Below, in pieces: positions 1 to 8,821 of a stretch of 34,827 nucleotides of DNA (positions within the stretch are counted from its first letter, which is position 1; every line of letters starts with the position of its first letter). A program made the position numbers and the translations under genes. The notes under the pieces were generated by a model that was not told where the DNA came from, searched no databases, and saw only the letters and a list, made by a program, of their open reading frames with translations. The stretch covers positions 6,255 to 41,081 of the forward strand of contig JADMKQ010000039.1 of assembly GCA_015478735.1 (NCBI GenBank), written 5' to 3'. This stretch comes from Sphingorhabdus sp. (GTDB taxonomy: Bacteria; Pseudomonadota; Alphaproteobacteria; Sphingomonadales; Sphingomonadaceae).

Positions 1-1121
1 ATCCTGGCGTAAATATCCGAAAGCTGGTCCAGATCTGCAATGGCAACGGCTTCATCCAGCTTGTGCATGGTGGCATTGCACAGGCCAAACTCCACCACTG
101 GCATGATCCTCGACAGGAACCTTGCATCTGATGTTCCGCCCGTGGTCGATAATTCCGGCTCGACGCCTGTCACCTGCATAATAGCATCGGCGATCATGCC
201 CGACAATTCCCCCGGAGGCGTCAGGAATGGCTCACCGGAAATAATCGGTTTCAGCTCCCCGCCGTTACGCTCGACAATCGCGCGGACCATCTCGCTCAAA
301 CTATCGCCGCTATGCTCGTCGTTAAAGCGGATGGACAAGCGGCCTTCTGCCTTGGCCGGGATGACATTATGGGCAGGATTGCCGACATGGATGTCGGTAA
401 ACTCGATATTGCTGGGCTGGAACCAGTCAGTGCCCTGATCCAGCTCTACCGCGTCAATTTCGCTCAGGATCTTGCCCAGCTTCGTGATCGGATTATCGGC
501 CAGATGGGGATAGGCGACATGGCCCTGCGTGCCGTGAACGGTGATCCACATATTGACCGATCCGCGCCGCCCGATCTTCATCATATCGCCCAGCCGGTTA
601 ACCGAAGTGGGTTCACCGACAAGGCAAAGGTCCGGCGTAATGCCACGCTCTTCCATCAACTGCATGATCGCAACCGTGCCAAAGCGGGCGGGGCCTTCCT
701 CGTCGCCGGTGATGATGAGGCTGATCGTGCCGAGATCGTCCGGCACGTTTTGGAGCGCGCTGACAAAAGCGGCGATGCTGCCCTTCATATCCACCGCGCC
801 GCGTCCGTGAAGCAAATCGCCCCGGACTTCCGGCACGAAGGGGTCGCTGGCCCAGCCTTCACCCGGCGGCACAACGTCGAGATGCCCGGCAAAGGCAAAA
901 TGGCGTGTTCCCGGCCTGCCTTTCCGGATGGCAAAAAGATTTTCGACAGCCCCGCCGGAATCCTCATCCTCCGGCACGTCGCCCGCAATGAAGCGCGTCA
1001 CTTCAAAACCCAGCGGTTCGAGCATCGCCGCCATCACATCAAAAACAGCGCCAGTAGCGGGCGTGACACTGGGACAGGCGATCAGCTCTTTGGCCAGATC
1101 AAGGGTGGATTTTTTGGTCAT
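1..1121 (-). CDS. dapE: Succinyl-diaminopimelate desuccinylase (3' end cut by window edge)
   Basis: Reverse-strand translation from ATG at 1121: MTKKSTLDLAKELIACPSVTPATG...FAFAGHLDVVPPGEGW...GRGAVDMKGSIAAF...TGDEEGPA...; M20 metallopeptidase motifs (GHLDVVP, DMKG, TGDEE). Open to position 1, so missing from the ORF track. Confidence 0.93.
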   Translation of the reverse strand, partial: MTKKSTLDLAKELIACPSVTPATGAVFDVMAAMLEPLGFEVTRFIAGDVPEDEDSGGAVENLFAIRKGRPGTRHFAFAGHLDVVPPGEGWASDPFVPEVRGDLLHGRGAVDMKGSIAAFVSALQNVPDDLGTISLIITGDEEGPARFGTVAIMQLMEERGITPDLCLVGEPTSVNRLGDMMKIGRRGSVNMWITVHGTQGHVAYPHLADNPITKLGKILSEIDAVELDQGTDWFQPSNIEFTDIHVGNPAHNVIPAKAEGRLSIRFNDEHSGDSLSEMVRAIVERNGGELKPIISGEPFLTPPGELSGMIADAIMQVTGVEPELSTTGGTSDARFLSRIMPVVEFGLCNATMHKLDEAVAIADLDQLSDIYAR

Positions 1122-1157
1122 TATTTTACTCGCCGAGCTGCATTTGTGTAGGCACCT

Positions 1158-1823
1158 TCACTCTGTAAAGGGCTGTTCCAGACGCTCGATCACCCATGGT
1201 TCGTCCTGCGCCGAATCCATCCACTGCGCCATCCACTCATGCTCCAGCACGGTTTCCATATAGGCTGCGGCAAAGCCGGGGACTTGCAGACCATAAGTCT
1301 GGAAGCGCGAAATGACGGGCGCATACATGATGTCGACCGCACCGAACGTGCCAAACAGGAAGGGCCCGCCATTGCCAAAGCGCGCGCGGGCCTGCGCCCA
1401 TAGCTGCATGATGCGGGCGGCGTCGTGCAAGGTTTCGTTCGTGAATTGCAGGCCCTGATAGCGTTTGCGCGTGTTCATCGGGCATTGTTTACGCAGCGCC
1501 GTAAAGCCGCTGTGCATTTCGGCCGCCATCGACCGGGCCATGCCGCGTGCGGTTTCATCCTTGGGCCAGAAACGGTCGCGGTGTGTCTTGTCGGCCAGCC
1601 AGTCGATAATCGCCAGGCTGTCCCAGATCACGGTTTCACCGTCCCACAGGATCGGAACCTTACCGCCAGAGGGTGCAAAATTTTCCCCCATCCGGATATT
1701 ATCCCAGTCTTCGCCGTATAGCGGAACGGTGAGTTCCTCGAACGGAAGACCGGATTGTTTGCAGGCAAGCCAGCCGCGCAGGGACCAGCTGGAATAGGCT
1801 TTGTTTCCGATTATCAGTTTCAT
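1158..1823 (-). CDS. Glutathione S-transferase family protein
   Basis: MKLIIGNKAYSSWSLRGWLACKQSGLPFEE... thioredoxin-fold GST N-terminus with SSWSLR, then an all-alpha C-terminal domain. Confidence 0.85.
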   Translation of the reverse strand: MKLIIGNKAYSSWSLRGWLACKQSGLPFEELTVPLYGEDWDNIRMGENFAPSGGKVPILWDGETVIWDSLAIIDWLADKTHRDRFWPKDETARGMARSMAAEMHSGFTALRKQCPMNTRKRYQGLQFTNETLHDAARIMQLWAQARARFGNGGPFLFGTFGAVDIMYAPVISRFQTYGLQVPGFAAAYMETVLEHEWMAQWMDSAQDEPWVIERLEQPFTE

Positions 1824-1918
1824 ATTCAGCCCTTGGTTATTTCAACAATCCGGATAGCTTGAAGAGTCAGAAGATTCCAGCCTTTGCCGGATTGGCAATA
1901 AAAGGCAATAGAGCGCGG

Positions 1919-2551
1919 CTAAATCTGCACCGCTTCCAGCACCGCGAGACGTAGCTCATCAATCCCCTGTTTTTTCTCGGAAGATGTGATGATGAGGTCA
2001 GGGTGCGCCGCCGGATGCTTTTTGGCTGCGGCGATGACTTTTTCCTTGGTCGCTTCCAGTTCGCTCGTCTTTACCTTGTCGGCCTTTGTCATGACGATGC
2101 GATAGCTGACGCCCGCCTTGTCCAGCATGGTCAGCACTTCTTCGTCCGTTTCCTTGACCCCGTGGCGGCTGTCGATCAGGACGAACGTGCGTTTCAACAC
2201 TTGCCGCCCGCGCAGGTAATCATTGACCAGATAGCGCCATTTCTGGACGGTTTTAAGCGGAGCCTTGGCAAAGCCGTAGCCCGGCATATCGCAAATCCGG
2301 AAAATCGGCGGGCCATCACTCGTGTCACCGACATCAAAGAAATTAAGCTCCTGTGTCCGCCCCGGCGTATTGGATGTCCGCGCCAGTCCGTTGCGCCCGG
2401 TGAGCGCATTGATGAGCGAGGATTTCCCGACATTGGAGCGCCCTGCAAAGGCAATTTCCGGCACAGTCGGCGGCGGCAGGAACTGAAGCTGCGGCGCGGA
2501 TTTCAGGAATGAAATCGGACCGGAGAATATTTTGGGGTGCAATGGTGTCAT
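1919..2551 (-). CDS. engB: Ribosome biogenesis GTP-binding protein EngB/YihA/YsxC
   Basis: [14 protein letters not shown] (P-loop), [28 protein letters not shown] motifs. ORF opens at 2587, but [11 protein letters not shown] at 2551 is the more likely start. Confidence 0.93.
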   Translation of the reverse strand: MTPLHPKIFSGPISFLKSAPQLQFLPPPTVPEIAFAGRSNVGKSSLINALTGRNGLARTSNTPGRTQELNFFDVGDTSDGPPIFRICDMPGYGFAKAPLKTVQKWRYLVNDYLRGRQVLKRTFVLIDSRHGVKETDEEVLTMLDKAGVSYRIVMTKADKVKTSELEATKEKVIAAAKKHPAAHPDLIITSSEKKQGIDELRLAVLEAVQI

Positions 2552-2629
2552 AAATTTGATCCGTATATTCAGCAGCCAAGTCAGCATATACTCAGCAGAG
2601 CCAAGCCGTTAGCCCGAAAGCTTGCCAAG

Positions 2630-2717
2630 GGTCTTGCCCTGTCGGTGGTGCGCCTGTCGAACCACATATATTGGACGCGAAACGCCCTTCGACAAGCTCG
2701 GAACCAACGGCAAGACC
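2630..2717. repeat. Imperfect inverted-repeat (REP-like) intergenic element containing a TTCGACAAGCTC-type motif
   Basis: Arms GGTCTTGCC (2630-2638) and GGCAAGACC (2709-2717) are perfect inverse complements; inner arms GGTGCGCCTGTCGAACC / CCTTCGACAAGCTCGGAACC are imperfect complements. Lies between yidC and engB. Confidence 0.65.
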
Positions 2718-2744
2718 TGTCTGGCCCTGCCGTTAATACCGTTT

Positions 2745-4628
2745 CTAATTCGCTTTCGCTGCCTTTTCTTCTTCTGCCTTCTTGGCCTTTTCCTCGGCAT
2801 CCTTTGCCATTTGCTCTTTCAACTGCGGATGGCGGGAATAGAGCCATTTCTGCTGGGCAATGGTGAGGACGTTGGAAACGGTCCAGTAAAGCTGCAAACC
2901 GGCGGCAAACGGTGCCATGATGAACACCAATACCCACGGCATCAGGCCGAAAATCTGCTGCTGCATCGGGTCCATTTGTTGCGGGTTAAGCTTGAACTGG
3001 AAGTGCATCGTAATGCCCATCAGGATCGGCAATATACCCACCGCAAGGAAGCTTGGCGGATCAAATGGCAGCAATCCGAACAGGTTGACAGGGGTCAATG
3101 GGTCGGGTGCTGACAGATCCTGAATCCACAACATAAACGGCTGGTGCCGCATTTCGATGGACAGCATCAACACTTTATAGAGCGCAAAGAAAATCGGGAT
3201 TTGCAGGAAGATCGGCAAACAACCGGCGAGGGGATTGACCTTCTCGTCCTTGTACAGCTTCATGATTTCCTGTTGCTGCTTTTGCTTGTCGTCTTTGTAT
3301 TTTTCCTGGATCTTCTTCATCTTCGGCTGCACAGCGCGCATTTGTGCCATCGAGGCAAATTGCTTCTGGGCAATCGGGAACATGATAGCGCGCACGACAA
3401 AGGTCATCAGGATGATCGCGACGCCGAAATTGCCGACCATCTGGAACAGCCAGTTGAGCAAATAGAATAAAGGCTTTTCAAACCAGTAGAACCAGCCCCA
3501 GTCGATCGCACGGTCGAGCAGGGTGATGTCATATTGCTCTTTATATGTGTCGAGCAGAGCGGTTTCCTTGGCACCGGCGAACAGGCGCGTGGTGGTTTTC
3601 AGCACTTTTCCGGGAGCAATGATCTGCGCGTTTTCGCGGGCAAACTCGGCCTGGAAAACATCGTTCGCACCGCTTCGGAACTTGCCTACAACCTTGGGAT
3701 TGTTCACCGGAATGATCGCACCGAGCCAGTATTTGTCGCTGAATCCAAGCCAGCTGACGTCTTTGTCAAAGCTGTTCGTTCCGGCAGAGGCAGACGTTCC
3801 GAACATGTTGGTGAAAAATCCGGGGTCTTCACCAGCCAGATTTTCATAATCGACATCATAATTGGCCGCGCCGTCAAAAACGCCGACCGGACCGATATGG
3901 ATGGTCCAGCTACTCGCCTCTCCGGCGGGCACGTTGTTAAGATCGCGCGTGCGGTTGATCAGGCTATAGGGTTTCAGCGCAATGGCATTTTCGCCGCGGT
4001 TGGTAACGCTTTGCTCCGCGGTAATCAGGTAATTTTCGTCAATCGCCAGGGTGATCGCGAAAGTCTGTCCGGTATCGTTGCTCCAGCGCAATGTGACCGG
4101 GCTTTCGGGGGTGAGCTTCGCTTTGTCGGCGGTCCAGATCGTCTGGTCATCCGGCAGGGCAACTCCATCACCGGCCCAGCCAAAGCGGCTGAAATAAGCA
4201 TTTTTCGTGCCAGAGGGAGCGAACAGGCGCACAGGCGGGCTGTCTTCTTCCAGTCCGGTGCGGTGATCGGTCAGCGTCAGGTCGTCAACCCGTGCGCCTT
4301 GCAGGTTGATCGATCCGTTCACGCGCGGCGTTTCAATCGGCAATCGCGGCGATTCGGCCAGCACAACCGGCAGCGTGCGGATGGTTCCGGCGCCGGCATC
4401 CGCGCCAGGAGTGGCAGCACCCGGCGTCATCGACGCAGCAGGATCGGAGCCGTTTGGAACCGTTCCATTTGCCACTGCCGCGCTGGACTGGTCAGTTTTT
4501 TCTGCCTGCTCCACCGCTTCGTTCTTGTTCACCATGTCAGGAAAGAATGTTTCCATCAGGACAGGCCAGCCGAACAGGATGATGCCGGTCAGCAAAACCG
4601 CCATGATAATATTACGCTTGTCGTCCAC
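2745..4628 (-). CDS. yidC: Membrane protein insertase YidC
   Basis: N-term MDDKRNIIMAVLLTGIILFGW; C-terminal 60KD_IMP region MRAVQPKMKKIQEKYKDDKQKQQQEIMKLYKDEKVNPLAGCLPIFLQIPIFFALYKV; rpmH-rnpA-yidD-yidC synteny. Confidence 0.98.
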   Translation of the reverse strand: MDDKRNIIMAVLLTGIILFGWPVLMETFFPDMVNKNEAVEQAEKTDQSSAAVANGTVPNGSDPAASMTPGAATPGADAGAGTIRTLPVVLAESPRLPIETPRVNGSINLQGARVDDLTLTDHRTGLEEDSPPVRLFAPSGTKNAYFSRFGWAGDGVALPDDQTIWTADKAKLTPESPVTLRWSNDTGQTFAITLAIDENYLITAEQSVTNRGENAIALKPYSLINRTRDLNNVPAGEASSWTIHIGPVGVFDGAANYDVDYENLAGEDPGFFTNMFGTSASAGTNSFDKDVSWLGFSDKYWLGAIIPVNNPKVVGKFRSGANDVFQAEFARENAQIIAPGKVLKTTTRLFAGAKETALLDTYKEQYDITLLDRAIDWGWFYWFEKPLFYLLNWLFQMVGNFGVAIILMTFVVRAIMFPIAQKQFASMAQMRAVQPKMKKIQEKYKDDKQKQQQEIMKLYKDEKVNPLAGCLPIFLQIPIFFALYKVLMLSIEMRHQPFMLWIQDLSAPDPLTPVNLFGLLPFDPPSFLAVGILPILMGITMHFQFKLNPQQMDPMQQQIFGLMPWVLVFIMAPFAAGLQLYWTVSNVLTIAQQKWLYSRHPQLKEQMAKDAEEKAKKAEEEKAAKAN

Positions 4629-4714
4629 TGTAATTCCTAAAATTCTGGCTTAAAAATCGTTTCTACACCCGAATGACCGGGCCAAGTAAGGCAGGCATCT
4701 GTTTCGTTTGTCGT

Positions 4715-4927
4715 TCAAGGAACCGGATCGTAACCAGAGCCCCCCCACGGATGACAGCGCAATAGCCGTTTCGTGCCAAGCCAGCTACCCCTAATCACAC
4801 CGTATTTTTCGATCGCTTCGATTGCATAGGCCGAACAGCTTGGGCTGTAGCGGCAGCTGGGCGGCAAAATGCGGGATGGCCCCCATTGCCAGCAGCGCAC
4901 AAAGAATATGAAAACTGCTTTCAACAT
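4715..4927 (-). CDS. yidD: Membrane protein insertion efficiency factor YidD
   Basis: 70 aa; [46 protein letters not shown] is the YidD (DUF37) signature. Confidence 0.97.
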   Translation of the reverse strand: MLKAVFIFFVRCWQWGPSRILPPSCRYSPSCSAYAIEAIEKYGVIRGSWLGTKRLLRCHPWGGSGYDPVP

Positions 4928-4932
4928 AAGTG

Positions 4933-5364
4933 TCAGAGCTTTTTAGCGAGATGTTTCAGCGCTTTTTCAAGATCCGCTTTCATCGCGGAAAAATCCCGCT
5001 CCCTACCGTCTTTCGAACCTTCTTTACGTCCGATCATGATATGATCCGCGCCGCTTATACCATATTGCGGCAGCAACTCCGCAAGCAAAGCGCGAAACCG
5101 GCGCTTCATGCGGTTGCGCGTAACAGCATTACCGATTTTCTTGGTAACAGTGATGCCATAACGGATAGTGTCGGAGGGGACGGGATGGCCCGTGCGGCGT
5201 TTATGGGCGAGCAGGATGAAATCCGGCGTCACGAATCGCTTGCCCCGATTCGCAGCCAGAAAATCCGGCCGTTTGCGAATCACTTCAATAGGGACAAGCG
5301 GTTTAGCCGCAACCGGCTGCGCATCTTCTGCGCCGGGCCGCTGATGTGTATTTTCAGTCACCAT
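4933..5364 (-). CDS. rnpA: Ribonuclease P protein component
   Basis: [29 protein letters not shown] is the RnpA RNR signature; adjacent to rpmH. Confidence 0.96.
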   Translation of the reverse strand: MVTENTHQRPGAEDAQPVAAKPLVPIEVIRKRPDFLAANRGKRFVTPDFILLAHKRRTGHPVPSDTIRYGITVTKKIGNAVTRNRMKRRFRALLAELLPQYGISGADHIMIGRKEGSKDGRERDFSAMKADLEKALKHLAKKL

Positions 5365-5402
5365 TCACCCTTTGGCCAAAGCCGGGTGAGCGGATCTCTG
5401 TG

Positions 5403-5537
5403 TTAGGCAGAAAGCTTGTTACGGCCACGCGCGCGGCGGGCAGCCAAGATTTTGCGGCCACCGACAGTTGCTTTGCGGGCGCGAAAACCATGGCGCCGTT
5501 TACGGACCAGGCGGCTAGGTTGAAATGTGCGCTTCAT
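5403..5537 (-). CDS. rpmH: 50S ribosomal protein L34
   Basis: [44 protein letters not shown] is canonical L34. ORF opens at 5636, but the conserved start is at 5537. Confidence 0.98.
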   Translation of the reverse strand: MKRTFQPSRLVRKRRHGFRARKATVGGRKILAARRARGRNKLSA

Positions 5538-5570
5538 CGCGTTTATCCTACGTCTGAAAATGTCAATTAA

Positions 5571-5593
5571 AAAGGCCGCCAAAAGCTGCGGCC
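5571..5593 (-). terminator. Intrinsic-terminator-like hairpin in the rpmH 5' region
   Basis: Minus strand GGCCGC-AGCTTTTG-GCGGCC-TTTTT: 6-bp GC stem (5588-5593 / 5574-5579), 8-nt loop, run of five T. Confidence 0.55.
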
Positions 5594-5607
5594 CCGTGTA
5601 GAGGCTG

Positions 5608-5636
5608 CGAATAAGTGTGACGCCGCGCAAAGTCAA
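5608..5636 (-). promoter_or_regulatory. Candidate sigma70 promoter for rpmH
   Basis: Minus strand TTGACT (5631-5636), 17-nt spacer, TATTCG (5608-5613). Confidence 0.45.
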
Positions 5637-5664
5637 GCATTAGCCCGCTGCTTGGGTAAATAAT

Positions 5665-6003
5665 TCAGCTTTCCGACTTGGTTTTGACCTTGCCCACGAT
5701 CGGCAGTTCGAAATCATCCGGTAAAGTCTTGTGCCTGTTGCGGCGCATGGCCCAGTCGGTCCACTTGCCATATTGCGGGAAACGCCGCTTGAAATCGACG
5801 TAGCGCCGCTTTGACCATTGGGAGTTTTTCAGCACCAGCGCCAGGCCGATAGGGAACATGATAATGAAACCCGGCCCCGGAAGCGCCCCGATAATGGGAG
5901 AGAGCAGCATCAGCGTAAAGCCGATGATCGACAGCGCAAGGCGCGTGCCCGCCGTGTTGCGTTCGCGCTTTTTACTCCGAATCTCTTCATTATCCACGGT
6001 CAT
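5665..6003 (-). CDS. Small membrane protein, PGPGW-type transmembrane family
   Basis: LALSIIGFTLMLLSPIIGALPGPGFIIMFPIGLALVLKNSQWSKRRYVDFKRRFPQYGKWTDW: two hydrophobic segments around a PGPG motif. Confidence 0.7.
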   Translation of the reverse strand: MTVDNEEIRSKKRERNTAGTRLALSIIGFTLMLLSPIIGALPGPGFIIMFPIGLALVLKNSQWSKRRYVDFKRRFPQYGKWTDWAMRRNRHKTLPDDFELPIVGKVKTKSES

Positions 6004-6260
6004 GCCTTTTATGTGATGTTTCCCGATAGAAGCCGCAAGACGGACTGTCGAAGAAAACAGGCTTTTGGTCGCGTATCGGTTTAAATAGTCTTCATGACGC
6101 GAAGAAGAATCGCCTAGAAGCGTTTTGCGAATCTGGGCTTGCTAAGCGAGCCACAGCTTCATTCTTTTGACCGTTCCGGACAAGTCCTTGCTTTGCATCG
6201 ACTTTTTCACTGCCGCTTGCCATTATTTCGGCAATTCAGGGATATTCGGGGCGGTATGAC

Positions 6261-7769
6261 ATGGTAGCACTGGTTTCCACCGTCGCTTATCTCGGTCTGG
6301 AAGCGCGCGGGGTAGAGGTGCAATGCCAGGTCGCACCGGGACTGCCGGCCTTCAACATCGTGGGATTACCGGACAAAGCGGTTGCCGAAAGCCGCGAACG
6401 GGTACGCGCGGCGATTGCGGCTTTGGGCCTGTCATTGCCGCCCAAGCGGATCACGATCAACCTGTCACCCGCGGACTTGCCCAAGGAAGGGTCGCATTAC
6501 GACCTTCCCGTTGCGCTGGCGCTGCTCGGCGCGATGGGAATTATCGATGCGGAAACGATGGCGCGATATATTGTCGTGGGCGAATTGTCGCTGGACGGAC
6601 GGCTGGCCGCAACGCCGGGCGTATTGCTGGCCGCGCTGCACGCATCGGGCGAGAATCTGGGGCTGATCTGCCCGGCTTCGCAGGGACCGGAAGCGGCCTG
6701 GGCGGGCGATGTCGAAATATTGGCACCGCATGACCTGCTCGCCTTGCTCAACCATTTCAAAGGACAGACGGTTCTGGACCCGCCCGGCAGCGGCGAGGCT
6801 CCGGCGCCGGTCTATGGCCCGGACCTGAAAGACGTGAAGGGACAGGAAACTGCCAAACGCGCGCTGGAAATCGCAGCGGCTGGCGGGCATAATCTGCTTA
6901 TGAACGGACCGCCGGGATCGGGAAAATCCCTGCTGGCGTCTTGTTTGCCGGGCATATTGCCGCCGCTGTCGCCAGCCGAAGCGCTGGAAGTGTCGATGGT
7001 GGCCAGCGTTGCCGGAACATTGGAGGGTGGCCGGATGAGCCGGACCCGTCCGTTCCGCGCGCCGCATCATAGTGCGTCGATGGCTGCGCTGGTCGGTGGC
7101 GGATTGAAAGTGCGTCCGGGGGAAGTCAGCCTGGCGCATCTCGGCGTTTTGTTTCTCGACGAATTGCCGGAGTTTCAGCGCGCTGTGCTCGATTCGCTGC
7201 GCCAGCCGCTCGAAACAGGCGAAGTCAGCGTGGCGCGGGCCAATGCCCATGTGACCTTTCCGGCGCGGGTGCAGATGGTGGCGGCGATGAATCCGTGCCG
7301 CTGCGGTCATTTGGGGGATGCTGCGCTGGCCTGTTCGCGCGCGCCGCGCTGCGCCGCCGATTATCAGGCCAAGGTATCGGGGCCGCTGCTCGACCGGATT
7401 GACCTGCATCTGGAGGTAGAGGCGCTGTCCGCCGCCGACCTTACCATGCCGCCGCCTGCCGAAAGCTCTGCCACAGTCGCAGCGCGCGTGGCGCAGGCCC
7501 GCGATCTGCAAAGCGCGCGCTATGCCGGTCTGGATGCCCGCACCAATACGGAAATTGACGGCGACGCGCTGGAGAAATTTGCAAAGCCGGATGAGGCGGG
7601 CCAGCAATTACTGGCGCAGGCTGCTGCTGCCATGCGCCTCTCCGCCCGCGGCTATACAAGAGTGCTACGCGTATCCCGCACAATCGCCGATCTGGCCGGC
7701 ACGGAGCAGGTCAGCCGCATCCATGTGGCAGAGGCGCTAAGCTACCGGCGACAAGCGCCGCGTAATTAG
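6261..7769 (+). CDS. comM: YifB/ComM-family Mg-chelatase-like AAA ATPase
   Basis: VALVSTVAYLGLEARGVEVQCQVAPGLPAFNIVGLPDKAVAESRERVRAAI; Walker A GPPGSGKSLLA; LFLDELPEF; AAMNPCRCGH. Confidence 0.93.
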   Translation: MVALVSTVAYLGLEARGVEVQCQVAPGLPAFNIVGLPDKAVAESRERVRAAIAALGLSLPPKRITINLSPADLPKEGSHYDLPVALALLGAMGIIDAETMARYIVVGELSLDGRLAATPGVLLAALHASGENLGLICPASQGPEAAWAGDVEILAPHDLLALLNHFKGQTVLDPPGSGEAPAPVYGPDLKDVKGQETAKRALEIAAAGGHNLLMNGPPGSGKSLLASCLPGILPPLSPAEALEVSMVASVAGTLEGGRMSRTRPFRAPHHSASMAALVGGGLKVRPGEVSLAHLGVLFLDELPEFQRAVLDSLRQPLETGEVSVARANAHVTFPARVQMVAAMNPCRCGHLGDAALACSRAPRCAADYQAKVSGPLLDRIDLHLEVEALSAADLTMPPPAESSATVAARVAQARDLQSARYAGLDARTNTEIDGDALEKFAKPDEAGQQLLAQAAAAMRLSARGYTRVLRVSRTIADLAGTEQVSRIHVAEALSYRRQAPRN

Positions 7770-7977
7770 CCTTGGTTCGGTGAAGTTTGCCGTGCTCCGC
7801 ACTTGATACCGAGCCCAGAGTGCTGCCACCACGTTCCGGTTATCTCGTGCCTCAAATGTAAAACGCAATCCGCAAATATTACGAAAAAGCGCTGTCCTAC
7901 AGGATCAAAACTATGCTAGTTCCTGATCTGTTCTTTCTCATCCTTGAATATCACGCGCGCAGAAGCTGTATCTCCTT

Positions 7978-8056
7978 CGTCATCCCCGCGCAGGCGAGAA
8001 TCGCTTTGTGGGATAGTGCCAGTCTTCCAGAGATTCCTGCCTGCGCGGGAATGACG
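7978..8056. repeat. Long inverted repeat of a CGTCATTCCCGCGCAGGCGGGAATGACG-type element
   Basis: Arms 7978-8002 CGTCATCCCCGCGCAGGCGAGAATC and 8032-8056 GATTCCTGCCTGCGCGGGAATGACG are complementary at 22 of 25 positions. The same core recurs at 21545 and 26211. Confidence 0.75.
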
Positions 8057-8308
8057 GGTGGGGAAAAATGCGCCCCAAATCCAACAGTTTAGGGTTGTTG
8101 GAATCCTACAAAGTCCATTTTAGAAGAATTGGCGGAAAAGGGCGGTTCCTTGGTGTGAACTTTGTGAACTTTGACCCGTCACCACAGCCCATCCACGAAG
8201 CATAAGAGAACCCCTGCCACCCGAAAGCGACACTCTTATCCCTTGCAGGAAAAAACCTAAATGAAAATCTTGGGCGGAAGGGCCAACCTCCCGCTCCAGA
8301 TCAAAAAG

Positions 8309-8821
8309 CTAAGCCGCTTTCTCGCCAGAAGTCAGCTCCAGTGACGGCGCTTTCGCGGATACATCGAGCGTGTTCTTGTTCAGATGCGGTGTCCGGTTGC
8401 TCTTATGCTTGAAGCGACCGTCAACCTGGGCACCCTGTTCGATCTTGACGTTTTCATAAGATACATCGCCGCCGATACGGGCGCTGGAATTGATGACCAG
8501 ATCGCCTGCCTCGATAGAACCCTCGACCGATCCGGACAGGTTGGCATTATCGGCGATGATGGAGCCTTGAATCTTGCTCGACGGGCCTTGCACCAGTGAC
8601 TGGCATTTAATGTCGCCAATGACTTCACCGTCAATATGCAGATCGACTTTCGCGTCGATATTGCCGGTGATTACGATGCCATCGCCAATGACGGAGAAGC
8701 TCGGCTGGTTGTTGCTATGGTTGTTTCTAGCCACGACGGGAGCCTGTTCTGCCGGTGCGCTCTTGGGCACTGGTGGTGGCGTCGGTTCGCTCTCTGGCGA
8801 GGGTTTGAACTTCGAGAACAT
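8309..8821 (-). CDS. Bactofilin family cytoskeletal protein
   Basis: FSVIGDGIVITGNIDAKVDLHIDGEVIGDIKCQSLVQGPSSKIQGSIIADNANLSGSVEGSIEAGDLVINSSARIGGDVSYENVKIEQGAQVDGRFKH: bactofilin beta-helix repeats. Confidence 0.93.
   Translation of the reverse strand: MFSKFKPSPESEPTPPPVPKSAPAEQAPVVARNNHSNNQPSFSVIGDGIVITGNIDAKVDLHIDGEVIGDIKCQSLVQGPSSKIQGSIIADNANLSGSVEGSIEAGDLVINSSARIGGDVSYENVKIEQGAQVDGRFKHKSNRTPHLNKNTLDVSAKAPSLELTSGEKAA

Noticed and set aside
3534-4640. 368-aa plus-strand ORF opposite yidC
   Set aside because: Antisense to an unambiguous YidC; no recognisable domain; a by-product of codon composition.
6465-7607. 380-aa minus-strand ORF opposite comM
   Set aside because: Low-complexity Arg/Gln/His-rich translation typical of a shadow ORF; the plus-strand ComM is clear.
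7903-7928. Small hairpin GATCA-A-AACTA-TGC-TAGTT-CC-TGATC downstream of comM
   Set aside because: Short interrupted stem without a T tract; could be a weak terminator but is within what chance would give in a 540-bp intergenic region.
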